This document shows positions 54,504 to 64,000 of a DNA stretch of 64,000 nucleotides, one piece after another. Source of the DNA: Bretschneidera sinensis (taxonomy: Eukaryota > Streptophyta > Magnoliopsida > Brassicales > Akaniaceae); NCBI GenBank assembly GCA_023935145.1, contig CM043698.1, forward strand, positions 142,059,001 to 142,123,000, written 5' to 3'. The stretch's first letter is position 1, and every line of letters starts with the position of its first letter. The position numbers and the translations under genes are program-made. A model generated the notes under the pieces. It was not told the origin of the DNA, did no database searches, and saw only the letters and a program-made list of their open reading frames with translations.

Positions 54504-55822
54504 TGATAGGTGCTTAAATATTCATATTTAAGCCCCTTTATTTACATTTATTAAGTCCTTAGTTATGTTAATTTAGTTCATTTTACTTCATTTCTGTGTT
54601 TCACATGTTTTTATAGGGTCTTAGAGGAAAAGAAGCATTTTTGGCACTTAAAGGAAGAAATCTGGAGATCCTGAAGCAGCTGCTAGTTAAAGTGCAATCG
54701 AGCGCACTATTGGGTACGATCAAGCGCATAAGCACTCATGCGCACATAAAGAAGAATCGAGCGCAGGTTTACGATTGAGAGCATAACGAATGCGATCGAG
54801 AGCACATGTACGGGCGTGAACAGTAAAACGACATAACCAGTTTTGAAAATAAAGGAGGTTTTACGTTTTAGGAAGTTTAGGGTTTCCAGAGTCTTCTAGG
54901 GTTATTCAATCCCTATAAATACACTTGTAAACACACACACAAGACATCCTTCTTTTTATCTTTTGCTTTGGTTTGAAGTTGTAAGCTTTGGAGGAGACTT
55001 GACGACTCTTCTCTCGGGTTTATTCTTTCCCCTTTATTTTATGAATATGTTTAACATCAAAATCATGTGTAACCAAACCCTAAGTAAGGGCTTGGTTGAA
55101 GCCGTAATTATGTTTACTCAATAATTCAGTATTGGCGCCTTTGCAATATTCGTGTTGTGTTGCTTAACTTGATTAATACCTGTTTTTATTTAAATTCCTC
55201 ATATGTGTGTGTCTGATCAACGTATGCATGTGGTATGAATTAGTTAGTTGAATCAATTTGGATGATCGAGTCTTGGGTTCAACAAAAGTAACAAAAGATA
55301 TTCACGCCAGATTCTTGGTTTAATCAACATGGGAAACCAGGAGTAGATACCATGCCCTAGGTCTCGTGTGGTTGTCGATTTTCACAGATCTTATACTCTC
55401 TTAAGGATCAACTCAGTAGATACCATGCTGAATCCCTTAAGAAAGAAAAGAGTTAGAGTAGATATCATGCCTAACTCATTGCTTAGGGAAGTCAATAGCA
55501 TAAGGAGTAGATACCATGCCCTTAGGTTGATAAACATTAGGTATTCATAATATGAATAAAGCATTGGCATACTGTTTTGTTGTGGTAGCATTATTAATGG
55601 TGGATATCAAGTCTCTACGCCTTTATCTTTATTATTTCAAACTCAATATTTATTTATTTTGTTTTTATTTTATTATTGCGAAATTAATTCTAAAGTGAAA
55701 TTTACTAATCCCTATGGAGATGATCTTGCATTCGTACACTATGCTACTATTGACCTTGTGCACTTGCAAGTAAAACAAGTTCGATTATTTGCCCATTTAT
55801 TTAGGTAGATAAACGTATAACA
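54504..55822 (+). repeat. 3' LTR of element C
   Basis: 1319 bp, TGATAGGTGC to TATAACA. TATAAATA at 54914. Contains an extra 18-bp unit (GGTTTACGATTGAGAGCA, about 54765-54782) not in the 5' LTR, which adds one motif copy. Confidence 0.95.
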
Positions 55823-55827
55823 CTAGG

Positions 55828-56550
55828 GTTGAATTATTCATTTATACCTTAACAACTCTAAAGTGTCATTCTTAGATCATTGATCTATTTCAATGCATTT
55901 TCAGGTACTTTTAGTTCAAAAGAGATGGAAAAGCTATCATTGCTTGAAGCACAATCACTTGATGAACACCAGAGTGAATGTTCACAAGCACTTGGAAAGG
56001 CGTTTCACTAAATTGCCAGAATTGCCCGTAAAAATCAATCATTTTTGCAAATTAAACTGTATTAATGCAAGAAGAACCAGGAGATGAGCCATATATGCTT
56101 AGAAAGATCGAGAAATATATTTTCTGGAGAATTTTATGGCTCATAAAAATGATTTTTCTAGAGAAATTTATGGTAGTTTTACTAGACAAAGGTCAAGCCT
56201 CCAGAACACCATCTGCCTAGCGCCGTGGCGTGGAGAAGAGGGCGTCGTACCATCCAAAACACCACCAATCTCGGACAAAGGCAGCGCCTGGGCGCGGGTA
56301 AGGCTATGCCTAGGCGCGCACACGGTCTCCTGACCTAATTAGGGCTTCTAAATGACATTTTTTAGGACAAAACACCCCTCAACCTTATGGTCTATATATA
56401 GATCCTTAAGGGTTTGCAGCCACCATCCAATTAAGCATTCTTCCAAGTCTCTTAGGGCTGGAAATCAAAGGGAGAGCTCCACATTCTTCATCAACCTTGA
56501 GCCCCATGGCCAACTAGTCTTCAAGCAAGGCAAATTGATGAATCCCTAGG
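55828..56550. other. Intron DNA with a possible old LTR promoter fragment
   Basis: After the target duplication the intron resumes. A GC-rich block (56215-56330, with CCTAGGCGCG) followed by a TATA-like TCTATATATAGATCC (56391-56405) and a C/A-rich leader looks like the promoter part of an LTR, but no LTR ends or second copy were found. Confidence 0.35.
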
Positions 56551-56559
56551 TGTAGTTGC

Positions 56560-57260
56560 TGATCTTCGATCAATCTTAATAAAGACCTTTGCTCCATACA
56601 ACTCATCTAAAAGTTCATCCACACTAGGTATAGGGAATTTATCCCTAATAGTTATAGAATTCAAAGCCCTATAGTCAATGCATAGTCTCCAAGTTTCATA
56701 TTTCTTCTTTACTAAAAGAACAGGTAAGCTGAAAGGACTTGTATATGGTCGAATAAAACCACTAGCAAGTATTTCATTAATCTATTTCTCAATCTCATTT
56801 TTATGCTAATGAGGGTACCTTAGCATGAGTAAGGAGAACTTTAGCAATATCAGGATCCAAATGTTGGACATTGTCAAATATGGATAGAGCAGTGGTATTA
56901 GAGGTGTCTAAGGAAATCAACATGAAACAAGAAGAAATATTTCCATTTCTCCACATTTTCTTCAGTTTGTTATGCTTCACTATAGCTGTACTAGGAGCAT
57001 TATCATCAAACAATTTTACTGGTTTCCATTCCCATTGAAGTTCCATGGTTAGCTTGGAGTAATCATTTGTGACTGGTCCTAAGAGTTCTAACCATCTAAC
57101 ACCCAAAACTAGATCAGCTCCATGAAGAGGAAGAATGAAGAAGTCATCATATAACGTGTGATATTGTAACATAACATGTACTTAAGCATGAACACCTTTA
57201 CAATGACGTATTTCACCATTTCCAACTTGAACTTGGTCTGACTGGTGATTACGCTCAAAC
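56560..57260 (-). pseudogene. Ty3/gypsy chromovirus-like fragment: protease C-half and RT start
   Basis: On the minus strand: VQVGNGEIRHCKGVHA, a stop, then MLQYHTLYDDFFILPLHGAD and LVLGVRWLELLGPVTNDYSK (protease end, VLGxxWL). These are followed by a spacer and then [42 protein letters not shown] and [19 protein letters not shown]. The fragment stops before the RT catalytic motif. It begins close to the protease position where the plus-strand fragment at 48640 ends. Confidence 0.82.
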
Positions 57261-57319
57261 TATGATATTGAAAAAAACAACTTTTAGAACTCACAAAGAC
57301 CATTATGAGTTCTTTGTCG

Positions 57320-57750
57320 TTGTAATTTAGCAGCGATAGTTGCTAGCTTTCTCACTTTCATTATTATTGTTGTTGTTGATAAATTTAGCTTGTGTTACTT
57401 ACCTTTCTATTAATATGATAATGTAGTTATAAAATGATTAACTAGGTAAGAGTTAATGCATGATAACATTCCAGTGACCTCCCCCCCAATTGAAGAATAG
57501 GAAAAGCTTTGGTGCATATATAGGTTTGATGAAGTGTCTAATTTGCTACCAATAGAAATTAAGACTTTAGTTCAGTGATAAAGTCTCTAATTGGTTCTTT
57601 CTCTAAGCTGTCACTATTAGCATCAAGATTGGTTTAATAATTGTTTGGATCTTGGATTCACCTTCATGTAGTATGTGAATAACCACATTAGAAGGAAAAC
57701 TCGTTCTTTTAATTAAATAGTTGTAGGTGGCACAAAACCGGTGTGAGATG
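57320..57750. repeat. Intronic duplication, copy 2
   Basis: Matches 47830-48290 on the same strand. It lies immediately next to the minus-strand gypsy fragment, mirroring copy 1, which lies next to the plus-strand fragment. Confidence 0.75.
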
Positions 57751-57759
57751 TACTTAAAT

Positions 57760-59167
57760 TTGTCTAGCATTTAATAGACCGTATTCTTTTATTTGCACAC
57801 ATTTCCTTAGAAAATAACGAAAAATGCCTTTATTTAAAGTGTATATGTTTCGATTTAAGCTCACTTGTACTTGAATTGTGACAAAAATATAAAATAGCAT
57901 ATATACTTTAAAATGTTTTATAGAAATGTGGGAACACATTGTTATTGTTTATCTAAAAATACGAAAGAATGAATATCGTCAGGATAGTATGAAATATAGG
58001 TAAGCAACTAAGGAATTGAATAATCTTCTAGCATTGGATGACACTAAATATTATGAAATACCGTTGTAGTTGGATGAGAAGGCAAAAATGATGTCAAAGT
58101 AATCATGTTCCTTATGATGTGGCCAATATGACAGCCACGTTGAAATAGTTTTGATCTTGGAAGGGTGAGATAACTAACTTAAAATAATCTGTTCTCAGAT
58201 TGGAGTTAACGTGCATGAAACTATAATAGCTAACAATCTCTAATCTCTTATTTATTAAAAAAAACCACTAATGTCTTATGAGTGGTGAAATCATTTTCGG
58301 GTCTTATAGAATCTTGTCAAATACCCAGCTAGTTTGGGATTAGGGTTTGCGTTCGTTTTTCATAGAAATCTTTTTGAATTGTTTGGAGTTGAACATTTTT
58401 TAAGTTGTTGCTTCACTGCGATGTAGAAAGCATGAACTGTTTATGCTTTTGAATTAGAAGACAAGATAATGAGCTAGATGGATATTATTAAATGATTTAT
58501 GGTTTTCAGAAGAAAATGATACATGATTGAATATTTATGTTCTATTATGAGAAATTCGTATATTCAATTTGCTATTGAAGTATGATAAAATTTAATGCGA
58601 ATAAAATAGTTAATAAACAATCTAACTTAGAAATTTCCCTCTTAGTTTAAAAGAATATGATGCCGTGTTGGTTCACTATGATAAAAATGAGTTTTAGCTG
58701 TATAGTTTGGTATTAAAACTTGTGTTAACAGTGTTTATTGTTTCAAGAATGATTTATTTACTTTTATTATCAGAAAAAAGTAAGCAAAACTGTTTTAGAG
58801 CATGATCGGTAAATGGTGGCTTTGCCATATTTCCATTTATAGTTTGTAGCAAGATAATCGTGTTCTAGCTTCATATATTAGAACAAAATTATTTTGGTTC
58901 TACTTCAAATAGTGATGCAACCATTTTCGTTTTAGGCATGGATTGTAGCATTAGATTGATAATTTCTCTGTACTCCAAAAATTTCTTGCTAAAAACCCTT
59001 TTTCTTCACTCCACCCCCACTTTGCATTACCTTATTACGAGTATAAACAAATTTTGATCGAACTAACTATTCAAGTCATTAGGCTTAAAAATTAGTAAAA
59101 CAAATAGATACCAATAATACAATGAAATGACTGTTTCAATATAAAATGACTTATCAAGTGTTGATTA
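57760..59167. other. Non-coding intron DNA, nothing recognised
   Basis: AT-rich, with no exon, repeat or RNA gene that could be supported. Confidence 0.5.
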
Positions 59168-59416
59168 TATTCTAGGGGGATCCTAACAGTGGAACCAGAT
59201 GTTGACTCCAAATCACATATGATTAAGTTTATAACTTTTTATAGTTTAGATGAATTGTTGGTATTGACTACTCAAAGCTAAATATGTATTTTATTTTTAT
59301 TTGTGAATCTTGATTGTCTTCATGGTAAAGCTTGCGATTGATTTTAAATATGATTGAATCTTCTTCCTTCTCAATAATGTTTATGAATAGTTGACTTAAG
59401 TCTTTTGCAAATTCAG

Positions 59417-59498
59417 TTCTGCTTACGAAGAAGGAAGATTCTGTAGCATTTTTCACTTAAATGCTGATGGTTGGCGAGGTTGTGTAACTTGCGAAAAA
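59417..59498 (+). pseudogene. VAL/HSI2-like B3 repressor, exon 2, copy 2 (intact exon)
   Basis: From acceptor AAATTCAG to donor GAAAAA|GTATTC, 82 bp. After one base that completes the codon from exon 1 it reads SAYEEGRFCSIFHLNADGWR, then GCVTCEK. The FC..FH, GW and CxxC spacing is that of the PHD-like finger of VAL/HSI2. This exon is open and has none of the 22-bp loss seen in copy 1. It is called pseudogene because exons 1 and 3 of the same copy are broken. Confidence 0.8.
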
Positions 59499-59818
59499 GT
59501 ATTCTGTTAAAACCATAATTGTAACCCTTAATCTTCTGTTTATTCCCCTTCAACATGAAGTATCTGTAAAGATTGTGACTCCTGTACACTTTATATATGA
59601 AATACACATGACCCAATCATCAAAGAGGTCTTCCACAAATTATTCTCTCTGAATTAAATATTTTACATTCTGAACTTTTTGTTGATGTTGCACTTTTTTT
59701 ACGTTTTTGGCCTTTCTAGGTGATCATAATATTGTCTCTCCCATGGATTTATGTCATGATTAGCTTCTATTTCCTATTCCATATTTTGTATACACTAATG
59801 CTTAATATTTCCGTGCAG

Positions 59819-59839
59819 GAAATTCACTGTAGGTGTATT
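59819..59839 (+). pseudogene. VAL/HSI2-like exon 3, copy 2, cut by Copia LTR
   Basis: Acceptor CCGTGCAG followed by EIHCRCI, then the LTR of the Copia element at 59840. Copy 1 shows how the exon should continue (ISEHLHIKLDFGG). The rest, if present, lies beyond the element and the window end. Confidence 0.75.
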
Positions 59840-60177
59840 TGTCAATGGATGGCAAAGTCCATATTCTTTTCTTTAATTAGGGTCACTAACTATTCCACTT
59901 CACCCACACTTGCCATATATTCATCCTTGTTTTAAGGCTTACTTTAGGCCATGTTTCCTTCCTTGTTTTAAGGCTTACTTTAGGCCATATTTACTTCCTT
60001 GTTTTAAGGCTTACTTTAGACCATGTTTCCTTCCTTGTTTTAAGGAATGTCTTTTTCCTTTAACAACCTATATATACTCTTAATTGTATTCTCAATAATA
60101 TGAACTCAAGTAAACATTTGTACAATCTCTTTACTCTCTTCAATTCTCACATCTCTTTACTCTTTTAAATTCTAACA
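59840..60177 (+). repeat. 5' LTR of Copia element at 59840
   Basis: 338 bp, TGTCAATGGATG to AATTCTAACA. Holds the 36-bp tandem repeat (59925-60046) and a TATATATA box at about 60070. Confidence 0.93.
59925..60046. repeat. 36-bp tandem repeat in LTR U3, three units and a part
   Basis: Units start CCTTGTTTTAAGGC at 59925, 59961, 59997 and 60033 (partial), exactly 36 bp apart, upstream of the TATA box where enhancer repeats are often found. Confidence 0.95.
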
Positions 60178-60190
60178 TGGTATCAGAGCC
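60178..60190 (+). other. Primer binding site, tRNA-iMet type
   Basis: TGGTATCAGAGCC lies directly after the LTR. Confidence 0.95.
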
Positions 60191-60532
60191 AGTTGCTTAG
60201 GTTATTATCTCGTTTGTAATTTTTTTCGGTTTTGTGTTTCGGCGTGTTCTGTGTTGTTCTCGGTGAACCCGACGTGAAAGTTTTTTTTTGTTGTTTTTCG
60301 GTCTTCTCTTTCTGGGTTAGTGTTGTCAGCACCTCCTATTTTTTTGGTTTGAGCAGTTTCGGCATTCACAACATCCTCTATTTTCAGAGAGGTGTTTTGT
60401 GGCTTTGGGTATCAGATTTCTCGGTGTTTCTTTTTTGTTCTCAGATCTCTTTGGCAATTTGTTTTTTTTCTGCTTTCGATGGTTTCAACATTTTTTTTGG
60501 TCGGGTTATTTTTTTTTTTGCACTTATTTGCA

Positions 60533-61711
60533 ATGGACTCTGCACCTGTGCGTGTCAAATTTACGGGCAAAAATTACTCTACATGGGCTTTTCAGTTTGA
60601 AATTTTCCTCAAGGGAAAAGAACTTTGGGGCCATATCGATGGCACGGATGTCGCACAAACATCCAATACAGACCAATCGAAGGATGTTAAGTCTTCTCCT
60701 TCTTGGACTGTGCTTGATGCTCGGATCATGTCTTGGCTTCTTGGTTCGGTGGAGCCACATATTGTCACCAACTTGCGTACCTATCGCTCTGCTCAATCCA
60801 TGTGGACTTATCTGAAGAAGATTTATCATCAAGATAATGATGCTTATCGCTTTCAGTTAGAGCATGCAATTGCCACCTTTCAACATGGCAGTCTTTCCAT
60901 CCAAGACTATTACTCGGCCTTTCTGATTCTTTGGACTGACTATACTGATCTTGTTACAGCAGCTGTTCCTGTTGTCACTCTTTCGACTATTCAGCAACTC
61001 CACGAGACTAGATGGCGTGATCAATTTCTTATGAAACTACGCCCGGAATATGAATCTATTCACTCCTCTCTGCTGAATAGATCTCCTGTTCCTTCTCTTG
61101 ATGTTTGTTTTGGTGAGTTACTTCGTGAAGAACAACGTCTTAGTACTCAAGCCACTCTGGAGCAAAATGATGGTAGTCCAGGAACTGTTGCTTATGCTTC
61201 CCAATGACGCAGACCGCCTATGCATTCTAAAAACTTGCAGTGTTTTTACTGTAAGGAATATGGGCATATTGCTGCCAATTGTCACAAGAAATACTGCTCT
61301 TATTGTAAGAAGAAGGGTCACATCATCAAAGAATGTCGTCTCCACCCACAGAATCGTCAGGCTCAAGCATTTCAGACTTCTGTTATTGTACCCTCCGCAG
61401 CTCCTGGCTCTTCTTCCAGTGCCTCTCCAGTTCCGGGACCTCCTGCAGCGAATTACTGCACACCCGAAATGGTGCAACAGATGATAATTTCAGCATTATC
61501 TGCAATGGGGTTTCAAGGTAAAAATTCTACCAAACTCTGGTACGTAGACTCGGGGGCCTCTAATCACATGACGAATACTCCCACCGCTCTGTGTCATGTT
61601 CGACCCTATGTTGGTCCATCTGCCATTCAGACTGCCAATGGCAGTTCTTTACCAATTGTTGCTGTCGGAGATGCCTCTTCTAAATTCACTGATGTGTTTC
61701 TTGCTCCTTAA
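60533..61711 (+). pseudogene. Gag and protease of Copia element at 59840
   Basis: Start chosen at MDSAPVRVKFTGKNYSTWAF because this is the typical gag N-terminus; ORFs starting further upstream only extend into the T-rich leader. The gag core (SMWTYLKKIYHQDNDAYRFQ, QHGSLSIQDYYSAFLILWTD) is open to a TGA at 61205. In the same frame follow two perfect zinc knuckles, CFYCKEYGHIAANC and CSYCKKKGHIIKEC. Retropepsin LWYVDSGASNHMTNTPTALC (DSGA) then continues to a TAA at 61709. The frame never shifts, so only nonsense changes separate it from a working polyprotein. Confidence 0.9.
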
Positions 61712-63283
61712 CTTTTCACGAATCTTATTTCTGTTGGTCAATTAGTTGATAACAATTGTGTTGTTAACTTTTTTGGTGACGGTTGTGTTATACAGGACCA
61801 GGTAACGAGAAAGCTGATCGCGAAGGGACCTAAAGTGGGGCGCTTGTTTCAACTATTTTTATCTGTCCCAGTTATTTCTCCATTTTCGTCTATTAAGTCT
61901 CTTGCTTGCAATAATGTTCCAAATCTGAGTATGGTGTGGCATCGTCGTTTAGGCCATCCCAATACTCAGATCTTATCTCATGTATTGCACTCTGGTTTTC
62001 TTGATAATGAAGAACGTTCTTCTTTACCTCTTAAGTGTGATTCTTGCAAACTTGGTAAAAGCAAAATTCTTCCCTTTCCTTTACATGCTAGTAGAGCTTC
62101 TCACTACTTTGATCTTATCCATAGTGATGTTTGGGGACCTTCTCCCGTTAGTTCACATGAAAAATTTAAATATTATGTGACTTTCATTGATGATTATAGC
62201 AGATTCACTTGGGTTTATTTTCTTCGCTCTAAATCTGAGGTTTTTCGTACTTTCACTAAATTTTTAGCGTATGTTGACAATCAATTTTCTGCGACTATTA
62301 AGACATTACGCACAGATTCTGGTGGTGAATATTTGTCTACTGAGTTTCAGGAATTCTTGGCTTCTAAAGGTATTATTCATCAACGTTCATGTCCTGCTAC
62401 TCCCCAACAGAATGGAGTAGCCGAACGCAAAAATCGTCATCTTCTTGATGTGGTACGTACTCTCTTGTTAGAATCATTTATTCCATCAATGTTCTGGGTC
62501 GAGGCTTTGAAAACTGCTACTCACTTGATTAATCGTTTGCCTTCCCAAATCTTACACATGGAGTCTCCCTATTTCCGCTTGTTTGCTAAACAACCTAGTT
62601 ATGATAATCTCCGTATCTTTGGTTGTGTATGTTTTGTCCATTTACCTTCCCATGAGCGACATAAATTATCTGCTCAATCTGTTAGATGTGCATTCTTGGG
62701 ACATAATGTGTGTCAAAAGGGATTTGTTTGCTATGATCCTACCTTACATCGTACACGTATTTCTAAGAATGTTATTTTCTTTGAAAATCAATATTTCTTT
62801 CCTATGTCCTCTGAGCCCTCTTCTTCTACGGTGGTCTTCCCCTCATTGGAGCAACAATTTTCAGATCTTCATCAAGTCAGCTCTCGCTTTAAACCAGGTA
62901 TTGTATATACAAGACGCTCCCGCCCACAGTCTCTTCCGATGGCTCAACCGATATCTGATCCTACCATGCTCCAGTCAGTTGCAGCACCTTCAAAACACTT
63001 GGTACGTCGCTCTTCTCGAATATCTTTACCTTCGGATAGGTATGGGTGGTTTGCTTCTGCTCTTACTGCTGCATTGTCCAATTTTGATATTCCCACATGC
63101 TACTCACATGCTGTCAAGCATGATTGTTGGCGACAAGCTATGCAGGAAGAAATTGCTGCTTTAGAGGCCAATCACACCTGGGACATTGCACCTTGTCCTT
63201 CCACTATAGTCCCCCTGGGTTGCAAATGGGTTTACTCCGTCAAGGTTCGATCTGATGAAAGTTTGGATCGTTATAAAGCTTAG
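61712..63283 (+). pseudogene. Integrase and RT start of Copia element at 59840
   Basis: The same frame continues: NLISVGQLVDNN, then, from the methionine at 61835, MVWHRRLGHPNTQILSHVLH and CDSCKLGKSK (HHCC finger, residues 36-71). The integrase core carries LIHSDVWGP (Asp98), LRTDSGGEY (Asp161) and QQNGVAERKNR (Glu197), a D,D(35)E triad with every catalytic residue present. A linker leads to RT: WRQAMQEEIAALEANHTWDI and CKWVYSVKVRSDESLDRYKA, ended by a TAG at 63281. Confidence 0.92.
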
Positions 63284-64000
63284 CTTGTTGCACTTGAAAA
63301 TAAACAGGAATATGGTGTTAATTATGAAGAAACCTTTGCTCCTGTGGCTAAGATGACCACTGTTCGTATGATTCTAGCTCTTGCTGCTTCCAATGATTGG
63401 CCACTACATCAGATGGATATCAAGAATGCTTTTCTTCATGGGGATCTCAAAGAGTGTATTTATATGAAGCCACCCCCAGGATTGTTTCCTTCTCCAAACT
63501 CACATGTGTATAAGCTTCGTCGCTCCCTTTATGGTCTCAAACAAGCTCCAAGGGCTTGGTTTGATAAATTTTGAACTAATTTATTACAATTCTCATTCAA
63601 GCAGAGCAAGTATGACACTTCCTTGTTTCTTCGAAAATCAGACATGGGTATTGTTGTTCTTTTAGTTTATGTTGATGATATTGTGATTACTGGTTCCGAT
63701 TCTGTTTTACTTGGCCGGCTCAAGACCCATCTCTCCGAGTCCTTTCATATGAAAGATCTTGGGTCTCTTACATATTTTCTCGGTCTTGAGGTGCATCGTA
63801 GTCCGTCGGGTATTTCACTCAATCAACATAAGTATGCTAGTGACCTGGTGGCTACAGCAGGCCTACAGGAGGCCACTTCTGTTGATACTCCCATGGAATT
63901 GAATATCAAGCTTCGCAAAGAGGAGGGTGATTTACTTGCTGATCCTAGTTTATACCGAAATTTGGTGGGCAGTCTTGTCTACCTCACCATTACTAGACCG
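63284..64000 (+). pseudogene. Reverse transcriptase of Copia element at 59840 (partial at window edge)
   Basis: Continues in frame: [40 protein letters not shown] and [17 protein letters not shown], then a TGA at 63572, and the catalytic LLVYVDDIVITGSD (near 63666). It goes on to FHMKDLGSLTYFLGLEVHRS and LVGSLVYLTITRP at the edge. RNase H and the 3' LTR lie outside the window. Confidence 0.92.

Larger units (their letters stand above)
48690..55822 (+). mobile_element. Athila-like element C, non-autonomous, complete with target duplication
   Basis: LTRs at 48690-49989 and 54504-55822 flank gag and protease on the plus strand. The target duplication CTAGG is perfect (48685-48689 and 55823-55827). 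RT, RNase H and nearly all of integrase are deleted: the pre-RT sequence NLEVKQLPT runs directly into RNQTFTVHGHRVTPH, which looks like the integrase C-terminal end. It is the most complete of the three family members in the window because it keeps protease. Confidence 0.95.
46440..59416 (+). other. Intron 1 of the VAL-like pseudogene, about 13 kb, filled with repeats
   Basis: The span runs from donor GTAAGC to acceptor AAATTCAG. It contains AT-rich non-coding DNA (46440-47820), a duplicated segment, gypsy fragments in two orientations, Athila-like element C and more non-coding DNA (57760-59160). Without these insertions the intron would be about 5 kb. ORFs such as 47272-47457 are low-complexity. 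Confidence 0.6.
59168..59839 (+). repeat. Duplicated gene block, copy 2 (matches 8546-9206)
   Basis: Aligns with copy 1 through intron 1 end, exon 2, intron 2 and the first 21 bases of exon 3, where the Copia LTR begins. Confidence 0.9.
59840..64000 (+). mobile_element. Young Copia element, nearly intact, runs off the right edge
   Basis: 5' LTR at 59840-60177, primer site, and one polyprotein frame from the ATG at 60533 to the window end with gag, protease, integrase and RT. Only four in-frame stops and no frameshift were found in nearly 3.5 kb, so it is much less decayed than the other elements. The insertion cuts exon 3 of the VAL-like gene; the expected 5-bp duplication would be GTATT (59835-59839). 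The lineage differs from the Tork-like elements, with two zinc knuckles and a short LTR. Confidence 0.93.

Noticed and set aside
47830..57750. The directly repeated intronic segments as an LTR pair of the gypsy fragment
   Set aside because: No TG...CA ends, no primer site or polypurine tract at their edges, and the internal fragments point in opposite directions.
60232..60532. ORFs starting upstream of the gag ATG in the last Copia element
   Set aside because: T-rich leader translation; the gag family start is at 60533.
1..64000. Endogenous pararetrovirus, rRNA genes, tRNA genes or organelle DNA
   Set aside because: All RT sequences are of Copia or gypsy type in LTR elements; no cloverleaf, rRNA or organelle gene could be recognised.

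Overview
The window is plant nuclear DNA from a repeat-rich, AT-rich region, most likely of a flowering plant. It holds no intact host gene, no rRNA or tRNA gene, no CRISPR array and nothing prokaryotic. Nearly two thirds is LTR retrotransposon sequence lying in and beside broken host genes. I cannot name the species.

Layout: (1) 1-3722, Athila-like Ty3/gypsy element A, minus strand, cut by the window start. (2) 3723-11442, non-coding DNA with tandem repeats and tRNA-like SINE scars, a candidate exon of an unidentified gene X, and exons 2 and 3 of a VAL/HSI2-like B3-repressor gene (pseudogene copy 1). (3) 11443-16636, a decayed Copia element sitting in the last exon of gene X. (4) 16637-19895, tandem duplications, a second copy of a degenerate satellite array, a GA microsatellite and a cluster of AGTCGACT palindromes. 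(5) 19896-30579, a Tork/Tnt1-like Copia element (minus, TSD GTTTG) split by a second member of the same subfamily at 21597-27289. (6) 30700-35874, Athila-like element B, minus, non-autonomous. (7) 36580-42564, a third Tork-like element, plus, TSD TAATT. (8) 42570-46308, host intergenic DNA. (9) 46309 to the window end, pseudogene copy 2 of the VAL/HSI2-like gene: exon 1 with a nonsense codon, a 13-kb intron holding gypsy fragments and Athila-like element C (48690-55822, TSD CTAGG), exon 2, and exon 3 interrupted by a nearly intact Copia element that runs off the right edge.

How the parts relate: the three Athila-like elements A, B and C share LTRs, a tRNA-Asp type primer binding site and a repeated TGCGATCGAGCGCA motif. 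All have lost RT, RNase H and integrase, and each has its own set of deletions, so they must have depended on enzymes from elsewhere. The nested Tork-like pair shares three identical internal deletions (gag, RT, RNase H) that the relative at 36580 lacks. This points to a deletion-derivative subfamily that kept transposing, once into its own kin. The Tork-like elements also carry two or three tandem copies of the primer binding site. These, with the twice-broken VAL-like gene, are the most notable observations. All identities are read from the sequence and from memory of the families; no database search was run.
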